Of a DNA stretch of 64,000 nt, positions 17,573 through 27,708 are shown piece by piece. The stretch covers positions 2,232,001 through 2,296,000 of the forward strand of contig NZ_CP048711.1 in assembly GCF_010669285.1 (NCBI RefSeq), written 5' to 3'. Below the pieces are notes generated by a model. The model saw nothing but the letters and a program-made list of their open reading frames with translations, ran no database searches and was not told the DNA's origin. The position numbers and the translations under genes are program-made. How positions within the stretch are numbered: position 1 is the first letter of the stretch; every line of letters begins with the position of its first letter. The DNA comes from Kineobactrum salinum (GTDB lineage Bacteria; Pseudomonadota; Gammaproteobacteria; Pseudomonadales; Halieaceae).

Positions 17573-20500
17573 ATGCCCTCCAGCCTAGATACTGTTGCGC
17601 TGGGCTGGGTGCGTATCCCGCTGGCCCGGCAGATCGTCAATGCCGAGGCCGCCCTGGTCGAATACAGCCGCGATACCGGGCACAGGAAGCCGCTACTGCA
17701 ATGCCTGTGGGCGCTGCATCACATTACCGCGACAGTGCGGATGCTGGGCCTGAACAAGGCGGAAATACTGGCCCTGGAGATGGAACGTGGGCTGCAGCGC
17801 CTGTATCAGGAAAAAGTGCTGGCGGAGCGACGCAACCTTACCATGGGCGGCTTGATGCGGGCGCTGCGGATACTGCCTGCCTACCTGGATCATGTGCAGC
17901 GCTGCGGAGTCGATACCGGCCGGGGTCTGGAGCCCTGCGTCAATGACCTGCGCCGCTGGGAGGGAGAGCGGCCCCGGCCGCAGGCGCTGTTCTTCCATTT
18001 TGATATTCCGCCGCAGCGGGGTATCAGCAGCGAAGCCGCGGCAGGCAGTGACGGCGCCGTGCGCGAGACGGCCCAGCAGTCTCTTGCGCCCTATCTGCAG
18101 GGGGTGAAGGCGATTCTGGGCGAGACCCGGCCGCTGGCCAGTGTGGTTGCGGTGGCGCGGATTACCGTGAAAATGCAGCGACTTTTCCGTGGTACCGAGG
18201 CGGAACGATTCTGGTTGTTGCAAACCGGACTGTGCGAGGGGATAGCGGCGGGACTGATCATCCCGGACGAGGGTGTAGCCCAGATATTCAAGGCGGGTAC
18301 ATTCATGATCAAACACGCCCGTGAGTACGGCGGCCAACTGAACCCGACGATAGACCTGGACCGTCTGGCGCAGCAACTGTTGTTCTATATCGCCGCCTGC
18401 AGGGCCAGGCCCCTGTATATCGGCTATCTCTGGCAACTCTATGGCATCACTCCGGACACCCTGACCGATGCCGGCCGCATCCTGATCCACAGCGATGCAT
18501 TGATGACTGCGCTGGCGGCCGGATTGGAGCGCCTGAACCGGCTGGCCGGATATCTTGAGGCCGCCGACCACGATGGCACCGTCGCACCAGAACTCCCCGG
18601 CTGCGCCAGCGAAGCCGCCGATCGGCTGATGGCGGCGGGCGAGCCCGCTCATGCGGACGCGTTGCGGAACAGCCAGGAGCTTATGCGACAGCTGATCGAG
18701 CCGGTCGGTAACCCAAGTACCGATCAGCGCAGCCAATTGCTGGCCAGGCTGGCCCGCATGATCGTCAGTGCCCAGCTGGATCTGGAATTGCGCCTGCGCC
18801 ATGACGGCACGGCGCCGCCGGGAGGGGTCGAGCATGAAGCACGGGTCGCGCTGGTGGCGACCACGATGGACAGGATGGTGCGAGTGGGTCAGCAGCTGGA
18901 TCAGGCGCTGCGCCGCCAGAACCTGGACCGTGCCCTGGACGCCCAGCGGCAGGGGGCGGCCGGGATGCAGGCCCTGGCCGCCGTTCTGAACAGCTATCTC
19001 AACGAGTCAGCCGATGGCCACGAGACCCTGCGCGATGTGGTCGCAAGCGCCGCCCTGGGCAGCGCGGATCCGGTGCAGCTGCAGCAGTTGGCGACAGAAT
19101 TTGCTGCCGGGTTGCAGGATCCGCCGACGCAACAGGTCGTGCAACAGTGCTGCGCGCAGTTGGGGGCCATTCGCGATGCGCTGGAACACGTTGCAATGCA
19201 GCGCGAAGCGGCGGTGATCGGGCACTGTGAACATTGCCTGGCCCAATTCCGGGGGCCGGACCTCGACGCCGGCCTGTTGCTGCCAATGGCACAGGCCTTT
19301 GCCCAGCTGGAGCTGCATTTGGAGCGTGTTCGCAGCGGGGTACCGGAGTCTGCCGGGGGGCACTGGAGCGAGCCCTGGTCCAGGCGGAATCATTGTTAGC
19401 AGAAGCGGACACAACCCCCGATCAGCAGCCCGCCGGCAGCACTGTTGCCGCAGAGACCGAATCCATTCCCGCGGAGCTGCAGGAGATCTTCCTGGAAGAG
19501 AGCGATGACATTATCCGGCAACTGCAGCAGCTGTTGCCGGCCGACGGGATGGGTTTGCCGAGCGCTGAGCAGTTGCGCGAGATACGCAGACACTTCCACA
19601 CCTTCAAGGGCAATGGCCGGGCCGTAGGTGCCCACCGGCTGGCCGATCTCGGGGCAGCGGTGCAGGACATGCTGGACCGGGTGCTGGAAGGCGAACTGTC
19701 CCTGGACCCTGCGCTGCAGTCGCTGCTGCGGGATGTCATCCAGGCGCTGCCTGAGCTGGTGGCGGGCGCCGGCCTGGATGTTGCCGACATTGCCGCGCTC
19801 CAGCTGCGCTGCCAGCAGGCTTGCCGGGGCGCCGGCGCATCCGCCAGTGCGGCCACCGACGACAGCTACACCGCCGCCAGCGACCCACCGGTCTGGCACC
19901 GGTAGACCGCTGGAACGAGGAGACAGTCATCGTGGAAATGAAGCCGGACACAATTGCCGCCCAGGAGTGGGCCAGGGAGCTGGCGGACGAATGGGGCGAA
20001 CGCGCCTTCCGCTGGCTGCTGGAACGCGATCTTGAGGAGCCCGAGGAAAAGCTGTTCACGGTTACCGGGCGGGAACAGGAGGGCGATGGCGCACTCAGCG
20101 ATGCGGAAACCAGGCTCGGCGCCCGGCACATGCTGGGTGGTATGCCCGGGGGTGACGATCTTTCTGCCTTTATCGAAGAGGAAATTGTGCTGACGTCGGT
20201 AGGCTCCTCAGCCAGCGACATTTACGCCAGCAGCAGCACTCCTTCAGCCTTGCCACCCGACGAGCCGCCGCAACACAATTTTATCGCGGTCGAGCACAGC
20301 CGCGTGACGAAGCGGCAACCGGCAATTGCCGAGCTGGAAGCGCTGGAGGGAGTGGACGTGTTGGGCATTGGCCCACCGCCGCCGCTGCCTGCCGAGGCCG
20401 AGGCGGCCACCGAAGCCGCAGAAGCCGCAGAAATTACAACAGTAGAAGCCACCGATGTGGCTCCGGCCGCTATATCGGCTGCCGCAACCGACACCGGCAT

Positions 20501-23056
20501 GACGGATATCGCGCCGCCGGCTGTCGCTGCCAGTGACGATGAGCCCGATTCTGCCCCGCCCATTGCTGCGACACCGGAACAGCTCGCCGACCCAATTCCG
20601 GCGACAGAGATTCCGGCTGCCCCTGCCCCGCCCGCCGCCGACGAGTTCCGGGACGATGCCGAGGCCCGGCCGGAGCCCGTGCCGGATGCCACCAGCGACC
20701 ACTGGTCCTGGTGCGTGCCCCGCGACATCACCTTCACGTTCAGCACCCGCGGTGGTGGCGAGCTGTACCATGATTTCCTGGATGCCTTTCTGGAGGAAGC
20801 CGGGACTGAGCTGGAGAAGCTGGAAGACGCGCTGGGGGCCTGGGAGCGCGATATCGCCGACCCGGGCGCCGCGGACACCGTGGGCCGGGTACTGCATACC
20901 ATCAAGGGCATCGCCAAAGGCGTCGGCCTGCAGCGCTACGGTACCCTGGTCCACAACTTCGAGACCCTGCTGGCCGCGCTGCCACGGCCGCAGGAGAGCG
21001 GGGAACAGGAGTATTTCCGGCTGGTGAATGCCTGGCTGGATACCGCAGTGCGCGGTTACGATCACATCCAGGCGACCCGCAGCGATATTGCCAGCGAACT
21101 GCCGTTGCAGACCGATGGCCCCGCATCGACGCCGGCCACCCCGCAGTCGGCGACCGCGAGCGCACCGCGGCTGCAGCCGCTGACCGCCGGCGGCCGGCAA
21201 CAGGAACGTGAGCTTGCGGATGAGGGTGCCAAAGTCCTGTCGGCTCAGCAGACGATCCGGATCAGCCCGGACTCACTGGACCATCTGCTCAACCTGGGCA
21301 ATGAGGTGCAGAAGCTGGGGTGCGTGCCTCCCAGAGTACGCTCAGGGGCAAGCGTGCGACGGCGGAACTGCTGGGCCGTCTGACTTCGCTGCGCACTCAT
21401 ATTGCCAGAATATCGGATCGGGCGTTGCTCAGCGTGACAGTCCGCGGTGGCCAGCCGGCTGCAGAGATGGACGCGCTGGAGATGGACCAGTACTCGGAGC
21501 TGCACGAAGTGGCCAGCATTCTGCGCGAAGCGGTGGATGACCTCGATGACCTGGCGCGCCTCTCCAGTCGGCAAGCCTCCGCCGCCGAGGCCATGTTGAA
21601 GCAACAGGCGGGGCTTGTTACCTCACTCGGCTCGGCCATTCGGGCCGCCCGGGTGATGCCTGTCTCTCGGCTGATGCCGGGACTGCGCCGGATTGTCCGT
21701 ACCGTCAGCGGCGAGCTGGGCAAGGCAGTGGTGTTCAGGGTCCTGCGCGAGGCCGGCAAGCTGGACCGCGACAGTCATGCCTGCTGCCAGATCATACTCG
21801 AACACATGGTGCGCAACGCCCTGGACCACGGCATTGAGGCACCCGCGGAACGCCTGGCCGCCGGCAAGCCGGATACCGGCGTGATTGCGATCGACGTACG
21901 CAAACAGGGTTCGGACTATATCGTCAGCCTCAGCGATGACGGCCGCGGGATCGATCCGGCGCGCATGCGTTCGCATGCCGTCAGCAAGGGGCTGGACATC
22001 GACCCCGACAGCCTCAGCGACCGCGAGGCCCAGCGGCTGATCTTCCACAAGGGGTTCTCCACTGCCTCCCGGCTCAGTGAAATATCCGGTCGCGGTGTCG
22101 GCATGGACATCGTAATGGAGGAGCTGCAACGCATCGGCGGCGATATCGAGATCGATTCCGAAGTGGGCCGCGGCACCCGCTTCAACATCCGCATTCCCTC
22201 CAATATCAGTGTCAACGGCGCATTGCTGGTCAGTGCCGGAGACGCCTCCTACGCGATTCCTTTCGATGGTCTGACAGGCGTCGAGCACGTGCCGACTGCG
22301 GAGTTCTACCAGGCGGTCGAGAGCCACTCCCGACTGCCGTTGCTGGGTCTGGCCTGTGAACCGGCCTATCTGGCGACCCTCTGCAGTGGCGCCGTGCTGC
22401 CCGACCAGGACAGCTGGGGCGCGACGGTGCCGGTGATCATTGCCGGCTCGGGCCAGCGTCATATGGCCATCGCGGTGGATGATGTGGAACAGGCCCTGGA
22501 GCTGGTGATTCGCTCGCTGGGTAGCCAGTTCGCCAATATTCCGGGCGTGACTGGCGCCACCACCAGCGCCGACGGGCGCGCCATCGTCGCGCTCAATCTC
22601 AACGCGCTGGTGGCCAGTCAGACCGGGCAGGAGGCCCAGGTGCTGGCGCCCGAGACGCCCCGGGATGAACAGCTGCTGGTGATGGTGGTCGACGATTCCA
22701 GGACCCAGCGCATGGTGGCTACCAACCAGCTGCACAATCTCGGGGTAGAGACGGTGACGGCCGAAAACGGCCTCGCGGCGATGGAACTGCTCAATACGGC
22801 GCACCGGCTGCCGGACATCATCCTGTTGGATGTTGAGATGCCACTGAAGGACGGCATTCAGACCCTGCGCGAGATCCGCCGCACGAGTCGTTGCGCCCAT
22901 ATCCCCGTGATCATGGTGACCTCCCGCACCGGACCCAAGCACCGCACCCTGGCGGAACAGGCTGGCTGCAACGGCTACATGGGCAAGCCGTTCAATTTTC
23001 CACTGCTGGTGGATCAGATTGCGCAGTTGACAGGCCGCCCGCTACAGCTGCCATGA
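17573..23056 (+). CDS. chpA: ChpA/PilL-type hybrid chemotaxis histidine kinase (three apparent frameshifts)
   Basis: Large CheA-like kinase, about 1828 aa after restoring one base at each of three sites: G run near 19357, C run near 19886, G run near 21318. The N-terminal 600 aa are FimL/ChpA-like. Two histidine phosphotransfer domains carry HTFKGNGRAVG and HTIKGIAKGVG. The Ala/Pro-rich linker lies between them. The CheA core shows ISPDSLDHLLNLGNEV, ARVMPVSRLMPG, HMVRNALDHGIE, DDGRGID and GRGVGMDIV. A CheW-like domain and a C-terminal receiver (VVDDSRTQR, LLDVEMPLKDG, GKPF) follow. It is much smaller than the Pseudomonas protein, which has many more phosphotransfer domains. The stop overlaps the next start (ATGA). 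Confidence 0.85.
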
Positions 23057-23463
23057 GCTCTGACAATTCGCAGCGCTGTATTCTGCTGCCCTGCGCCGAT
23101 GATCAGACCTGGGCAGTACCGCCCAACTGCCTGGCGGAGATTGCCCTGCTACCGGCGATCAGCACCGACCGGGTCAGCTGGCGTCACCGTGATATTCCGC
23201 TGTTCGTGGGCGCGTCGGCAGCGCTGCGGGCCGATCCCTGTCCCTGTGCCATCTTCCTGGGTATTGGGGATCAGAATTGCGATTTCTGGGCGCTGGCACT
23301 GAGCAGCTGCAGCGTCCGGGCGATGACCCTGCCGGCGGCCGCGCTGGAAGAAGAGCCAGAGCAGGTGCAGCCGGGTTGCCTGGGCGCCTTTCGTTTCGAA
23401 GGGTTGCTGTGTCAGGTGCCGGATCTGCCGGCGCTGCAGGCCCGTCTCGCCGGCTCCGTGTAG
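23053..23463 (+). CDS. chpC: CheW-like protein, ChpC position
   Basis: 136-aa protein with a CheW-type layout (RCILLPCADDQTWAVPPNCLAEIALLP, then VSWRHRDIPLFVG). It starts in the chpA stop (ATGA). In Pseudomonas the chpC CheW homologue lies downstream of chpA after chpB; here chpB is absent. It probably links additional receptors to the ChpA kinase. The assignment is by context and weak similarity. Confidence 0.65.
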   Translation: MSSDNSQRCILLPCADDQTWAVPPNCLAEIALLPAISTDRVSWRHRDIPLFVGASAALRADPCPCAIFLGIGDQNCDFWALALSSCSVRAMTLPAAALEEEPEQVQPGCLGAFRFEGLLCQVPDLPALQARLAGSV

Positions 23464-23751
23464 TTTCCTTCCCGCTGTGGTTGTGACTGCAGTGGAAAAA
23501 AATGCCCCCTCCTGCCCCTGTTTCGGGTGCAAGGCGGGCCGCTCGTGGAAAATTCTGGTCCTTTCTGGGCTGTTCGCGCGCAATTGGTGAGAAAAAGGCT
23601 TGGTGGCGGATTGCCACGCCCGGGATCGCTGAATATAAAGGTTTGGCACTGTTGGCGTGCCGGTCTTGTTCCACGGTCCGGGCTGCGGGTAGTGCCACAA
23701 GAAACCGTCTATTGCAGCGGCTGAAACACGCTTATCCATCAGGGGTGAAAC
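23464..23751. other. Intergenic region without recognisable gene
   Basis: 288 bp between chpC and the next small gene. Short open frames here have no RBS support or recognisable content. No clear terminator or promoter was found. Confidence 0.5.
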
Positions 23752-24087
23752 ATGACGACAATTACGCCTACGGCTGCGGTGGGACGCAGCCAGCCGGAGG
23801 GGATGGAAGTCTTCGCGGTAATCGATGGGCGCAAGATCTTTCTGCCGACCGAGGCGCGCTACGTAATGCAGGACCGCCGCGGGCTCTGGTTCTACAGCAA
23901 GCGCAAGCCGCGCGTCGCCGAGGACGACTGGACGCCGAACAAGACCAGCATCGCCTGCATCACTGAGCGCGGCTGCGTGCGCGCATTGAAAACGGAGACT
24001 GCCCGTCCCTGGCTGGAAACCTGCCAGCGCACCATACGCATGGTTGCCAGCGACGGTGAACGGCGTCCCGCGGACGATTACTGCTGA
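23752..24087 (+). CDS. Small conserved protein of unknown function
   Basis: 111-aa soluble protein I do not recognise. It has no signal peptide or membrane helix. The start follows CAGGGGTGAAAC. The segment AVIDGRKIFLPTEARYVMQDRRGLWFYS suggests a small beta-rich domain, and three Cys residues are scattered in the C-terminal half. It stands alone, convergent with rmuC. Confidence 0.55.
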   Translation: MTTITPTAAVGRSQPEGMEVFAVIDGRKIFLPTEARYVMQDRRGLWFYSKRKPRVAEDDWTPNKTSIACITERGCVRALKTETARPWLETCQRTIRMVASDGERRPADDYC

Positions 24088-24110
24088 AAGTCACCGCTAC
24101 TCCTGCACAA

Positions 24111-25454
24111 TTATCCTGAAGGAGTACCAACGGGCGGCACTTGTTCCGCCAGCACCATATCGAGGCGTTCGGTCTCGATATCATTGTGCAGCGGTTCCAG
24201 CGAGGGCATGGTCTTGTTCGCCGTGGTCGACAGCTGCTGAAAGCGTTCCACCTTGCCCGCGAGGCCCTGTTTGCCGGTCAGGCTGGTGACGGTCCTGTTG
24301 TAGTGGTTGCCCGCCGCCTGCAGGGTCTGGCCCAGCTTCTGTAGACGTTCCGCCATGTGGCAGACCTGGTTGTAAATCTCGCCCGCACTGCGGCTGATCT
24401 CGCGCGCCTCCGCATTGCTGCGCTCCACCATCCACAGGTTCGCCACGGTGCGCAGCACCGGCATCAGCGTGGTATGTGAGACCAGCACGACACCGCGCTG
24501 GTAGCCGTAATTGAACAGTTCGCGGTTGTGCTGCATGACTGCGATATAGGCCGGCTCCACCGGCATGAACATCAGCACGAAGTCCGGACTGCCCATGCCC
24601 GGCAGGTTGGCGTAGTCCTTGCCGGCAAGCTCGTCCACATGCTGCCGCACAGCGCGGCTGTGGGCATCCAGGCAGGCCTGTTGCTCCTCTTCGGTGTCGG
24701 CCGCGACAGCGCGCTCCCAGGCGACCAGCGAAACCTTGCTGTCGATCACCAAGTGACGCCGGTCGGGAAGTTTTATCAGCAGATCGGGCAGCCAGCGCCT
24801 GCCCTGCCGGTCACGAACCGTGCTCTGGGTTTCGTAGTGCTCGCCGGCGACCAGCCCGGCCAGCTCCAGGCTGCGTTCCAGCTGCGCCTCGCCCCAGTTG
24901 CCCGCGATCTTGTTGTCACCCTTGAGCGCCTGGGCCAGGTTGTTGGCCTGGTCACTCATCTGCAGGCCGATCTCCAGTACCTTGCGCAGTTCACTCTCCA
25001 GCGTGGCATTGCCCTTCAGCGATTCCGAGTGGACCTGGTCGATGCGCTGCTGGAAGCCGCTGATCTGTTCCCGGAATGGCTGCAACAGGGCCTGCAACGA
25101 ATCCCGGCTGCTGGCGGTGAAGCTTTTGTCGCGGGCCTCGAAAATCCGGTTTGCCAGGTTTTCGAACTCCTGCCGCAGATGCTCCCGGTTGTCGTTGAGC
25201 AAGCCGATCTGCGCCTCGTGCTGATGCTGGTGCTCCAGATGCTGGGTCTGCAGACGCTCGTAGTCGCTGCGCAGATTGTGATAACGGCTGTTGAGCTGCG
25301 CCAGTGCCTCGCGTTGCCTGCGGGTCAGCCGCGTCAATCGGCGCAGGCGCAACAGCAACGCCGCCGCCCCCGCCAGGCCGAGGCCCAGCAGCAGGGCCGC
25401 GGCCAGCGCCAGCAGCAGTTTCGGGTCCATGGCCAGGACCGGGTCGACAGACAT
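24111..25454 (-). CDS. rmuC: DNA recombination protein RmuC
   Basis: 447-aa RmuC-family protein: an N-terminal membrane anchor (LLLALAAALLLGLGLAGAAALLL), a long coiled coil (about 40-170), then a PD-(D/E)XK-like nuclease domain with GNWGEAQLERSLELAGL and RRHLVIDSKVSLVAWE. It limits inversions at short inverted repeats in E. coli. The start is placed at MSVDPVLAMDPK (25454), just before the anchor; an upstream in-frame ATG would add 17 unsupported residues. It is divergent from the borosin operon. Confidence 0.92.
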   Translation of the reverse strand: MSVDPVLAMDPKLLLALAAALLLGLGLAGAAALLLRLRRLTRLTRRQREALAQLNSRYHNLRSDYERLQTQHLEHQHQHEAQIGLLNDNREHLRQEFENLANRIFEARDKSFTASSRDSLQALLQPFREQISGFQQRIDQVHSESLKGNATLESELRKVLEIGLQMSDQANNLAQALKGDNKIAGNWGEAQLERSLELAGLVAGEHYETQSTVRDRQGRRWLPDLLIKLPDRRHLVIDSKVSLVAWERAVAADTEEEQQACLDAHSRAVRQHVDELAGKDYANLPGMGSPDFVLMFMPVEPAYIAVMQHNRELFNYGYQRGVVLVSHTTLMPVLRTVANLWMVERSNAEAREISRSAGEIYNQVCHMAERLQKLGQTLQAAGNHYNRTVTSLTGKQGLAGKVERFQQLSTTANKTMPSLEPLHNDIETERLDMVLAEQVPPVGTPSG

Positions 25455-25545
25455 TGGCAGTTCCTTCCTCCGGCAATGGCCAGTGTAAAGCAAAGCGCAA
25501 CTCATGGGGGACTGCGGGGGCCTTCCGAGGGTCCGCCGGCCGGTC

Positions 25546-25574
25546 TTTACCGCCGCGGGCTTTATGCCTATGAT
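25546..25574 (+). promoter_or_regulatory. Candidate sigma-70 promoter of the borosin operon
   Basis: TTTACC (25546-25551), 17-bp spacer, TATGAT (25569-25574) on the plus strand in the rmuC/precursor intergenic region. It would give a leader of roughly 185 nt before the precursor start. No other similar pair was seen in this gap. Confidence 0.4.
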
Positions 25575-25765
25575 GCCTAGGCTTGGTCGGGATGTTTCGA
25601 ACGGCCAGCGATTGCGCCGGGGGAAGGCGCACAGCTTTTGCAGTGGCCAACACGGCTTGGGTTTGTGTTGAACCGCTGATCAGCACCTGGTTTCGCCCGG
25701 GAGTGGGCTGGCCAGGCTACAGGACCTTCTCCGACAACAACAGCAAAAGACAGGAGTCTACAAAG

Positions 25766-25972
25766 ATGTCCAAACTGATTGAGTTCATTGAAAAAATAGC
25801 AACTGATCCCGCCCTGCAAAAATCCTACGCTGCCGACCCGGAGCGGGCCCTGCGCGACTACGGTCTTGATGACGCAGAAATCAAGGCGGTATTGTCCGGA
25901 GACAGGAAGCAGGTGGAGGCCCTGACTGGCCGCTCTGTCAAACCGGTTCTGTTTTATTTCTTCCCTGATTAG
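25766..25972 (+). CDS. Putative split-borosin RiPP precursor peptide (LigA-like helical leader)
   Basis: 68-aa peptide preceded by AGGAG at 25752-25756, 9 nt before the ATG. Residues 1-52 (for example SKLIEFIEKIATDPALQKSY and ALRDYGLDDAEIKAVLSGD) form a helical LigA-like domain, the fold of borosin-binding leaders such as SonA of Shewanella. The tail GRSVKPVLFYFFPD is short, hydrophobic and beta-prone, as expected for a core to be N-methylated on the backbone. Its stop TAG shares its G with the GTG of the next gene (TAGTG). The matching methyltransferase lies 1.7 kb downstream in the same operon. LigA dioxygenase subunit is rejected because no LigB partner is present and the peptide has its own core-like tail. 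The exact methylated residues are unknown. Confidence 0.75.
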   Translation: MSKLIEFIEKIATDPALQKSYAADPERALRDYGLDDAEIKAVLSGDRKQVEALTGRSVKPVLFYFFPD

Positions 25973-27708
25973 TGGACACCGCGAAGCGCGGCAAGCCGTT
26001 CCTGCTGGCGGTACTGCTGTCGCTTGCGCCCCTGGCCACGGCGGCAGATGGGGACATTCAACAGCGTCTGGACCTGGCCGAGCAACTGCGTACCAGTGAT
26101 CCGGGCCGGGTGGCACAACTGCTGGAAGGGCTGGAAGCGGAGCCGTTGGCGCCGCCACAGCAGCATCAGCTCGGATTTCTTCGCGCGTATCTGCTCGCCA
26201 TGCGGGGCCGGCTGGAGGAAGCGATAGCACTTGTCGATGAGCTGCGGACCAGCCCATACCCCGAGACCCGCATCAAGGTCCACCTGCTGCTGGCCAATAT
26301 GCACGAGTCGATCAAGGATTTTTCCGCCGCCTACACTTACCTGTACCACGCCCTCTCCGCAGTGGGTAGCGTGCAGGACAGTGCGCTGCGTGCCAATGTC
26401 TACACTGTCGCGACCCAGCTCAATATCAGTGCCGGGTCCTATCAACGGGCCCACGAATATGCTCTTGCGATCCGCGATACCTCCGACCAACCGCGCCATG
26501 TGTGCATCAGCCGGGCGCTGGAATTGCATGCGCTGGTCCGGCTGCAAAACAGCTATCCCCCCGACCTTGCGGAGGCGGCCTGGCAGGACTGCGAGCGCGC
26601 GGATGAGTTACTGGTAGCGCACACCACCCGGGTGTACACGGCGGAAGCGGATGTGCAGCATTCGCCCCGGCAGGTCAGGGACAGCATGCAGCAGACGCTG
26701 CCCGCCCTGGAGCGCATCGGCTTTCCCTACACTATTGTCAAGGCCCGCTATTGGTTGGCCCGGGCCCAGCTTGAATTGGGAGAGCCGGCGGCCGCACAGC
26801 GTTTGTTGGAGGACGTCTACCGGCAGGCGGGAGAGCTGGGGGACCGCAAGATAACCAGCCAGGCATTGCTGTTCCTGGCCCGGATCTACGAACAGGGCGG
26901 GCAAGCAGAACAGGCGCTGGACACCTATAAGGCGCATATCAAGTCACTCAATAAATACATCTCGGAGTTTTCCGAACGGAATATCGCCCACCATATGGCG
27001 CAAACAGACTACATGGAAAACCGCAACCGGATGGAGCTGCTGACCAGTGAAAACGAGCTGCTGCAGTTGGAAGCCCGGGTACAGCGCAATGAAAAACTGA
27101 TGTCGGTGGCCGGCGGCAGTGTATTGATCGGCTTCATGTTGCTGGTGATGATCGGACTCAACCGGAAAAAAACCCAGCTCGATGCTCTCGCGAGTACGGA
27201 TTTTCTGACCCAGACCTACAATCGCCGTTATTTCACGGAATTGGTGGATCGCCGCCTGAAGGAGCCCAAGGCCGATAATTACTACAGTCTGGTGATATTC
27301 GACATCGACAATTTCAAGATCGTCAACGATCAGCACGGGCATGCGGCGGGTGATGAAATCCTGCGCACGCTGGCCCGGGTCTGCCACGAGCATATTCGCC
27401 AGGAGGATATTCTCGCCCGTATCGGCGGCGAGGAATTTGCATTGTTCCTGCCGGGCTGCGCCCAGACCAACGCGGTGCAGATTGCGGATCAATGCCGCCG
27501 CGCCATTGCCGACACCGTGGTCCCCTGTGGTGATCTGAACCTGTCCGTGACAGCCAGTTTCGGCGTGGCCACCACGTCGCTGGAAGTCTCCAGCTTCGAA
27601 GCCCTGTTCAAGCAGGCGGATGACGCCCTGTACCGGTCCAAGGGCCGGGGTCGCAACTGCATCAATGTTGCTCCGTGGTCCCCCACCACTACCTGCGCCA
27701 GTGTCTGA
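25972..27708 (+). CDS. Periplasmic-TPR membrane-anchored diguanylate cyclase
   Basis: 578-aa protein. N-terminal signal-like segment (LLAVLLSLAPLATAADG), a helical TPR-like region to about residue 370, one membrane helix (SVLIGFMLLVMIGL, about 385-400) and a cytoplasmic GGDEF domain. The active site reads IGGEEF, and the inhibitory I-site RQED stands just before it, so it should make c-di-GMP with product feedback. GTG start at 25972 inside the precursor stop (TAGTG); no Shine-Dalgarno is visible, so translation probably depends on coupling. Its 3' end overlaps the methyltransferase start. A cyclase between precursor and methyltransferase is unusual. Confidence 0.88.
   Translation: MDTAKRGKPFLLAVLLSLAPLATAADGDIQQRLDLAEQLRTSDPGRVAQLLEGLEAEPLAPPQQHQLGFLRAYLLAMRGRLEEAIALVDELRTSPYPETRIKVHLLLANMHESIKDFSAAYTYLYHALSAVGSVQDSALRANVYTVATQLNISAGSYQRAHEYALAIRDTSDQPRHVCISRALELHALVRLQNSYPPDLAEAAWQDCERADELLVAHTTRVYTAEADVQHSPRQVRDSMQQTLPALERIGFPYTIVKARYWLARAQLELGEPAAAQRLLEDVYRQAGELGDRKITSQALLFLARIYEQGGQAEQALDTYKAHIKSLNKYISEFSERNIAHHMAQTDYMENRNRMELLTSENELLQLEARVQRNEKLMSVAGGSVLIGFMLLVMIGLNRKKTQLDALASTDFLTQTYNRRYFTELVDRRLKEPKADNYYSLVIFDIDNFKIVNDQHGHAAGDEILRTLARVCHEHIRQEDILARIGGEEFALFLPGCAQTNAVQIADQCRRAIADTVVPCGDLNLSVTASFGVATTSLEVSSFEALFKQADDALYRSKGRGRNCINVAPWSPTTTCASV

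Noticed and set aside
23640-23660. Possible sigma-54 promoter (TGGCACTGTTGGCG) before the 111-aa gene
   Set aside because: The -24 half matches but there is no GC at the required -12 spacing.
23527-23724. Small open frames between chpC and the 111-aa gene
   Set aside because: No RBS, no recognisable composition, and mutually overlapping frames; nothing supports translation.
25766-25972. Annotation as LigA subunit of an extradiol dioxygenase
   Set aside because: The fold is LigA-like, but no LigB catalytic partner is present; the tail and the linked SonM-like enzyme fit a borosin precursor better.
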